DNA of 64,000 nt from Pogostemon cablin (Eukaryota > Streptophyta > Magnoliopsida > Lamiales > Lamiaceae), in the NCBI GenBank assembly GCA_023678885.1, contig CM042955.1:32272088-32336087 (forward strand). The letters are read 5' to 3'. The notes beneath the pieces were generated by a model. That model did no database searches and had not been told where the DNA came from. It was given only the letters and a program-made list of their open reading frames with translations. The position numbers were made by a program, and so were the translations under genes. This document shows, piece after piece, positions 58,022-64,000 of the stretch (position 1 is its first letter; each line of letters opens with the position of its first letter).

Positions 58022-60040
58022 ATCTAAATTATTTTGTACCTATCTGTAAGCCTTGTGTTATAATTAATTTCCCAAAGTATCTTTGTTTGTATATTTGTAA
58101 TTTTGTACGTCACAGCTGCAATTTTTCTGAAGATGTGAGTATTATTATGAAGTTAAATGATTCGAAGATATACTATTTACAATGTTAGGGTGCAATGTTT
58201 TGTTGACAAGAGAACTGAGAATCTGTATAACAATCACCCGAGGATACAGAAGATACGTATTTTTCTTGGAGTACATTCTATCCAATAGTCCTACCGTTCC
58301 TGTTCTGGGGAATGATGGTTGGAGGAGGTAAATGATCTCGTGTTTTAATTGATCATCATAGGATTATACTACATGGAAGATAGTTTGTCTATCTATTGTT
58401 TTCTGAAATAATTGTTTTTAGTCGATAAATTAATCTCTCTCTTTCTAATTCGAATTTGAAATGAATAGCAAACTAGTGTTGCATATGGCATTTTAATGAT
58501 TGAATTCAATTTTTGTCTCAAACTAAATTGACATTAAATTTCTGATGAATTTAGATCTTTTTGTACGTTTGAGTAATAGTAGTTGGGCCAATTTAAAATA
58601 TTCAAAATAGAAAAAAAAAAAAAAACAACAAAACAAGAAAAAATACACTCCTCCAATGTATATTAGTTAGTCAAGAGAATACTTAATTTTTATATACATC
58701 TATGATTGGATTAAATCTATATAAGAGATATTAATTGTTTTGTGTGAGTTACACCTATTTAAAAAGGGAAAATATTTAATTTTGATTTGTAATTGTTGTA
58801 TTAGTATTGTGAGTGAATCTATTTATGAATATTAATTGTTTTGTACATCTACTAAAAAGGGAATTTGGTAGGACAGATTAAAATGATGGATAAGTTTCAA
58901 GAAAATAGGAAAATATTTAATTTTAATATGTGGTGGGTAGATGTATTAATATTGTGAGTGATTCTATAAAGGGATACTAATTGTTTTGTGTGTGTTACAT
59001 TTAATAAAAAGAGAATTTGGTACTTTGTAATTAGACAGATCAAAATCACAAAATGAATACATTATAATTAGACAGATCAAAATCACAAAATGAATACGTT
59101 TCAAGAGAACGAGGAGCACAATATATTTACTCCAAGAATATAAATGAGAGAATCTTAAATAATTTTTTGGGACAAAGTGACAATTTGATTTAGTTATTTT
59201 GTACTTAAATGAATTTAAATGCTCTATTCATCATTTAAATGCCAATTTGATTCAAGTTATTTTGTACCTGGATGAATTTAAATTCATCCATATACTATTA
59301 ACTTATAAGACGATGTAGAGAAATAATCGTAGTTAAGAAATAAAAAAAAAAAAAAAATCGACAAAGAAAAAACATTTTGGGTCCCTATGCAATTAAGTCA
59401 AACTACAAGGAGCAGAATTTTATACAAGACAGGTATATAGTCCCTGTCTTCCTATCCCTCGTTATCTGCACCACATTTCCTTCCGTCTCCATTCTTGAAA
59501 CACTTTCTCTCTCTACCTATACATTCACCACCGCTTCTATATCACGGTTATACACGCATTACACACACATATCACTCAGATAGTTTCATACTTAATTTTA
59601 TTTTCTTTGAAAAATCGGAACCCTAAAACTCCCGGATTTTTGGAACCCTAATTCTCTGTTGGCGCTGCATCACTTGAATTGCATTCTCAAATCCGTTGAA
59701 CGCTCGGAATAGAGAAGGCTGACAATCGGTTCTAGGTCTTCGGAAATCTTGAAATCTAAGCGTTATTTTTGTTTATCTTTTGGCGATTAAAATTTTCTGA
59801 AGCGAATTTACTTATAACTGATTTCTGTTTGTAGTTCTATTGTGATTGTGTGTGATTGATTTTACTCCTCCTTGTTGTTCTTCTTGGTTGTGTTTTTGCC
59901 TTCTCTGAGCAGTATTTTGTAACGTCTGAAATTCTAAGTTGCTAGAATTATCGGGATTTGCTGTGTCTGAGCTTTTGATTTAAATCAAATTCCGATATAT
60001 CTCAGTCTTGGTCTAGGGTTTTTGACTTATCAGATTGAAG
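58022..60040. other. Intergenic: 3' UTR of the SNARE gene, decayed repeat, promoter of the next gene
   Basis: 58640-59130 looks like a decayed Stowaway-type MITE (ACTCCTCCAATGTAT at the left, GAACGAGGAGCAC at the right). It has internal duplications such as TTAATTGTTTTGTGTG and a directly repeated TAATTAGACAGATCAAAATC (59028-59098). The pyrimidine-rich stretch 59450-59530 probably marks the 5' UTR start of the next gene. No ORF of note. Confidence 0.5.
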
Positions 60041-62913
60041 ATGGTTGGAGGCGGGAATAGAAGGGACGAGGCATCATTTACTGTGAGCAACAATAATGTA
60101 TTTGCAGCTCTGGAGAGTTTGAGGAAGAAGAAGAAGTCTGATAAAGACAAGGGTACTTCGAGGGGAGGTAAGGGCAATTCAAAAGCAACTGCTGGGGGGC
60201 CGAATTCTGAGGCGGCGCAGGTGTATTGGGCTCCTGCGCCTTTGACTGCAAAATCATGGGCTGATGTTGATGATGAGGATGATGACGATTACTATGCCAC
60301 CACAGCTCCTCCCCAGGCGATATGGGGTGCGTCTAGTGGGAATACAGCAGAAGAAACTCACAAACCTGATGTTGTGGAGGTAATGTGAATCAGAATTATA
60401 TTATATCATGTGGTTGTTTTTCTTCCTGATGATAAGTGGTGTCTTTTTACACTGTCATTTCCTCTTTTTATAAAAACTTGTTTACTTGTATTGCTCTGTC
60501 TGAATTGTTAAAGTTTGCTTTATTTTGTTCCATGAAGTGATTTATTGTAAGATGTAGCTGAACAGAGTTGTTTTATTATGTAAGTGGACCTGTATCGCAC
60601 GTGGTAGTTCTTGAACGAATTAAGTATATGCCATATTCTATGATCCTTGTTATAGCTCAGAGGTGCTCTCCTTTCTCAAATTAGCTTTCTGGCTCTCGAT
60701 ACTAAAATCTAGTTTATCAGCTGTCATTTTGCAATTTTTTTAACTTAGAAAGTGGATATAATAACCACCGTTAGACATTGCTATTTGCTACTATCAGATT
60801 TTGGTAATTGCTTTTCTGAAACTGAATCTGGTTTTCTAGTTGTTTTCCAAATTTAGAAAGCTGTAGCAAAGCAGCTGTTCAAAGAATTCTGTAACTTGTT
60901 TCTCTGAGAAATTCATACTATGTCACTATGTGGACTATTTTCAGTTGAATGTTATCTTTGATACTTATATTTCCTTCAATTAAGTATTTAAGTTAGTTTT
61001 TCAATTTTTGTTTTTGACAAGTGATCGATCAGCAGTCTGTCATTTCAGTGTCCAAATTTGATAGTTTACCCCATATGCATTAGTAGAGATAAGATCAAGG
61101 TATAAATTCAAATGACCCTGTGCATGCGTGATGCGTCACCGCATTTACTATTATCAGAATGATTATGCAAATGAAAATGAAATTTTATCTTCTCGATTGT
61201 TGTTTGATGTATAATACTCCTATGCCTTTTGCAGCTTATGTAGATTTGTTTGGTGTACTAGATTCTATTTTTATTGCTTAGACAAACATAAAATATATGA
61301 GTGACAAAACTTTTGGAGTTTAGTTATGTCTTTGTTTTGAAATTTATATTTCTGAACGCTTCTGATTTTTTAATGATCCAACTGATTAATATGGAAGTAA
61401 AATCTCACAAGGAATCCCATCTTCTGGACTCTATTCCCTCATATCATCTATGGTCAATTGCATCTGGAAGTTTTATTCGAATCTCCCATCTGTATATCTT
61501 TCTCTAGATTTTTTGTTTACAATGTCTGTTTCCCCACCCCCTCCAAAACGCACTCCATCGTAATTTATGATACAATCACAATGTTTATTGCATCAATAAA
61601 GGAACAGTACGAGTAATTATGATCTACTCCATAATAAATGCTATATTTGTCATTATATGCAGCGATCTCTTGAACCTTTTTCTTGGGTTATAGCCTCTTC
61701 TTATGGCATGGCTTTTGATCTCCATTTTCACTACCAACTTCTCAAGTATTTCCTTCGACCTGTGTCAAGTGTGTATACTTCTGGTGTGTGTGCATATGGC
61801 TGTACATGTGTAACTAGCCATCTGTACTTCCTAAATGCTTCTTGACCAATTGGAAGCACTGAAAGTGGGAATGTGTTCAATTACACATCTGAACAAGAAA
61901 ATTATTTCAATAATTTGTTGCTACTTTTATCATGAGTTTGATGTTATGATTTTAAGCATTAAATTTGTGACATCATATTTGTTCATCCTTATCACAGGAT
62001 AGTGAAAGTGAGGATGATCTTCTTGATGAAGATGATGCAGATGAGGTGCATGACCAGGAACCAGAGGTCCAAAAGCATCCTGAGCCTCTGGTAAAACAGC
62101 CTGTTGAAGCTTCACCTGCACCTAAAGAGGCTGAAAGACAGCTTTCCAAGAAGGAGAGAAGGAAAAAGGAGCTTGACGAACTAGAGGCATTGTTAACTGA
62201 TTTGGGACTTAATCAAAAGGATAAAGCTGAAGATGAGGTGTCTGGTAATCATTTTTAAAGAAAAAATCTTTCATTAACTTTTGAGGGATACCCCTTTTTC
62301 ATAATTTATTTTTATTTTTTACACATTCTTAAGTTCTTTATTTTCTCCTTCTCATTGTTCCATTTCCTTTGTTCTTCTGTTACTACTATTATTATTTTAC
62401 TTTCTACATTGGTAATATCTAGGCTGCAACATTATTATATTATTGCACTTATTATCTGTCAAAATCAAAAGAGAGTACTCAAATTCATTCTAATTGGGAC
62501 TCTTGAATTCTTGTTCACCTGCAGATGTTACCAAAGATGGGAAAGAAGCAGAATTAAATGGGAATGTGGATAAGAAGGATAACCCCCCCGTGGAGTCAAA
62601 AAGTGCAAAGAAGAAGAAAAAGAAGGATAAAGCTTCCAAAGAGGTGAAGGATTCTCAGGACCAAGCCGGAAGCTCAAATATTCCCGAAGGACTTGATGAA
62701 TCGGCTGCAACAGAACAGGTAGAGGAAGATGCATCTGCCGTTGATGTGAAAGAAAGGCTCAAGAAGGTGGCGTCTATGAAGAAAAAGAAGTCCAACAAAG
62801 AGATGGACACTGGTTCTAGAGCTGCGGCTACAGAGGCTGCGGCTAGGAGTGCAAAACTTGCTGCTGCCAAGAAGAAAGAGAAGAACCATTACAACCAGCA
62901 ACCAATGCGGTAA
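60041..62913 (+). CDS. Charged, lysine-rich plant protein of unknown function, three exons
   Basis: Exons 60041-60379, 61998-62244 and 62525-62913 join in frame with GT-AG introns and give 324 residues. The ATG at 60041 is preceded by GAAG. Residues 1-50 contain NNNVFAALESLRKKKKSDKD. A conserved-looking block VYWAPAPLTAKSWADVDDED starts at 61 and continues acidic. Exon 2 has an acidic run (DSESEDDLLDEDDADE) and then SKKERRKKELDELEALLTDL. Exon 3 is Lys-rich (SAKKKKKKDK, MKKKKSNKEMD) with an Ala-rich helix and ends HYNQQPMR. No enzyme domain or membrane segment is present, so a nuclear or nucleolar or RNA/ribosome-associated role is only a guess from composition. The end is taken as TAA at 62911. 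The bases ATGCG|GTAAGAG there would also be a good splice donor, so a further exon is possible. Confidence 0.8.
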
Positions 62914-63726
62914 GAGAACATTTTCTGATTTTATCGATCATGAATAAACTTGGTTCTTCTGCCCTCTCGTCTCATGATAGATGAACTTTGATATCATGTG
63001 CTATGTCCGAGACAATTATGGTTTTAAAAAACTTTTTTTTTGTTGGTACTGGTTTTGTCCTAGATCAGTTTGTAACATATTTGTACTTGTGTATCCTAAC
63101 TCTTTTTTGGTTGGGAGGCGGAGAACCTGATGTCTGATGGGATTTATATTTTGCAATGGCTATAACATCGCCTTTCAGTTAAACATTAATGAGTACACGT
63201 GTCTTGGACAAAATATGATACATTAGTTGGATACTTGTTAGTTTTTATTGTTGCTCGAGCACCCATGTCCCGTCATCTGGCCGTTGCTGTTGTTTACTGA
63301 CCGGCATGGTCTCGTTTTTGTGTTGGGTTCATGATTTACTTTCAAATCCTTGATTTGCATTCTGCAAAGAGGGAGTAACTGGTTCTAAAAAATTGTCTGA
63401 TGAGAAGATGAGTTCCTGCATTGACTGTCTTTTACTAAAAAACCCTCACCCTCATCCTATTTGCAATGTACAACGTTACCTTCCACCAGTTTGATTTCCA
63501 ACTAGTCTACCAAAAGTACCTGGTTTAATCTTCACTAGTAGCTAACAATACACGCGTATATGTGTTGGTGAAATACTTGTTATTTGAAATGGGTTTCGAG
63601 TTTTGATCTTTTAGTTGATGCTTGTTTTGGGTTGGGCAAAGGGTCAAGTAAGCCATCCATATACCGTGGGATCAAATAAGTCCCTCATCTATATTTTTGT
63701 TCAAATGAACTCTTAACTTATTTTAG
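62914..63726. other. 3' flank, no gene recognised
   Basis: Probably the 3' UTR and intergenic spacer. No ORF, tRNA or transposon end was recognised. Confidence 0.5.
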
Positions 63727-63822
63727 CGAGAATTAATTATTGGAGACAAACAGACCGGTAAAGCAACAGTAGCCACATATACGATTCTCAATCAACAAGG
63801 TCAAAATGTAATATGTGTTTAT
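63727..63822 (+). pseudogene. atpA: Plastid atpA fragment (P-loop region)
   Basis: It reads RELIIGDKQTGKATVATYTI and then LNQQGQNVICVY. This is the nucleotide-binding P-loop of plastid ATP synthase alpha, where plastid copies have GDRQTGKT. The Thr after Lys is Ala here. Only about 32 residues are present, with no start or stop, so it is a nuclear copy of plastid DNA. Confidence 0.88.
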
Positions 63823-63864
63823 TTATATCTAATAAAATGAAGATGAGATACTACATTGGGGATG

Positions 63865-63869
63865 GTCGG

Positions 63870-63906
<37 letters not shown>

Positions 63907-63937
63907 CGTGTCACTTGTTCAAATCTGGTTCCTGGTA
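63865..63937 (+). pseudogene. trnF-GAA: Plastid-type trnF-GAA, decayed nuclear copy
   Basis: 73 nt from GTCGGGATAGCTCAG to CCTGGTA with the GAA anticodon (CTGAAAAT loop). The T-stem is mismatched (CTTG against CTGG, plastid has CCAG), and the last acceptor pair is changed (GGCA to GGTA). The 42 bases upstream, including AATAAAATGAAGATGA, resemble the plastid trnL-trnF spacer. It is joined to an atpA piece that is not its normal neighbour, so it is a NUPT and probably not a working tRNA gene. Confidence 0.85.
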
Positions 63938-64000
63938 CATGGTTAAATTGTATGAGGTCTTTAATGGTCCACACAGTTGTCCATGTACCAGTCGAAGATT

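Noticed and set aside
63865..63937. Functional nuclear tRNA-Phe gene
   Set aside because: Sequence matches the plastid gene, the T-stem is disrupted, and it is joined to atpA debris.

Overview
This is nuclear DNA from a flowering plant. Two multi-exon host genes with GT-AG introns and plant-type products lie at the right end. Fragments of plastid genes are embedded in the sequence. The rest is dominated by plant transposon families: CACTA, Mutator-like, Stowaway-like, L1-type LINE, Ty1/copia and Ty3/gypsy. A eudicot is likely, but the species cannot be named from the sequence.

Layout. 1-856 is the right end of a CACTA transposon. 2179-2448 is a short Mutator-like MITE. From about 2480 to 33692 there is a single 5'-truncated LINE split into five pieces by later insertions: a small non-autonomous LTR element (3865-5845, TSD ACTAT), a hAT-like element (6582-7211), a TRIM on the minus strand (7254-10578, TSD TCTTG) whose two LTRs each carry a different Stowaway-like element, and a degenerate copia element on the minus strand (10640-33279, TSD GGAAC). 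The copia element contains two younger LTR elements: E1 (14649-22667, plus strand, TSD CTACA) and E2 (23582-30420, minus strand, TSD GTGTA). E1 and E2 are related, carry a tRNA-Asp-type primer binding site, and encode related proteins without reverse transcriptase or integrase. One of the Stowaway-like elements carries a piece of a beta-1,3-glucanase gene.

34717-36214 is a Pack-MULE with a perfect 9-bp TSD. It carries a broken malectin-like receptor-kinase fragment. 37612-52448 is a Ty3/gypsy (Del/Tekay-like) array in the order LTR-internal-LTR-internal-LTR, flanked by one TSD (CCAGG). Both internal units share several inactivating lesions and also have private ones. It abuts a patchwork of plastid DNA (trnI-CAU, ycf2 and psaA pieces, 52454-52891).

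Host genes. 54711-58021 encodes a Qa-SNARE of the SYP3/Sed5/syntaxin-5 type in five exons. 60041-62913 encodes a 324-residue charged, lysine-rich protein of unknown function in three exons. At the right edge a second plastid-derived patch joins an atpA P-loop fragment (63727-63822) to a decayed trnF-GAA copy (63865-63937).

The only intact-looking host genes are the SNARE and the charged protein. Most of the rest is a layered record of insertions whose order can be read from TSDs and LTR divergence.
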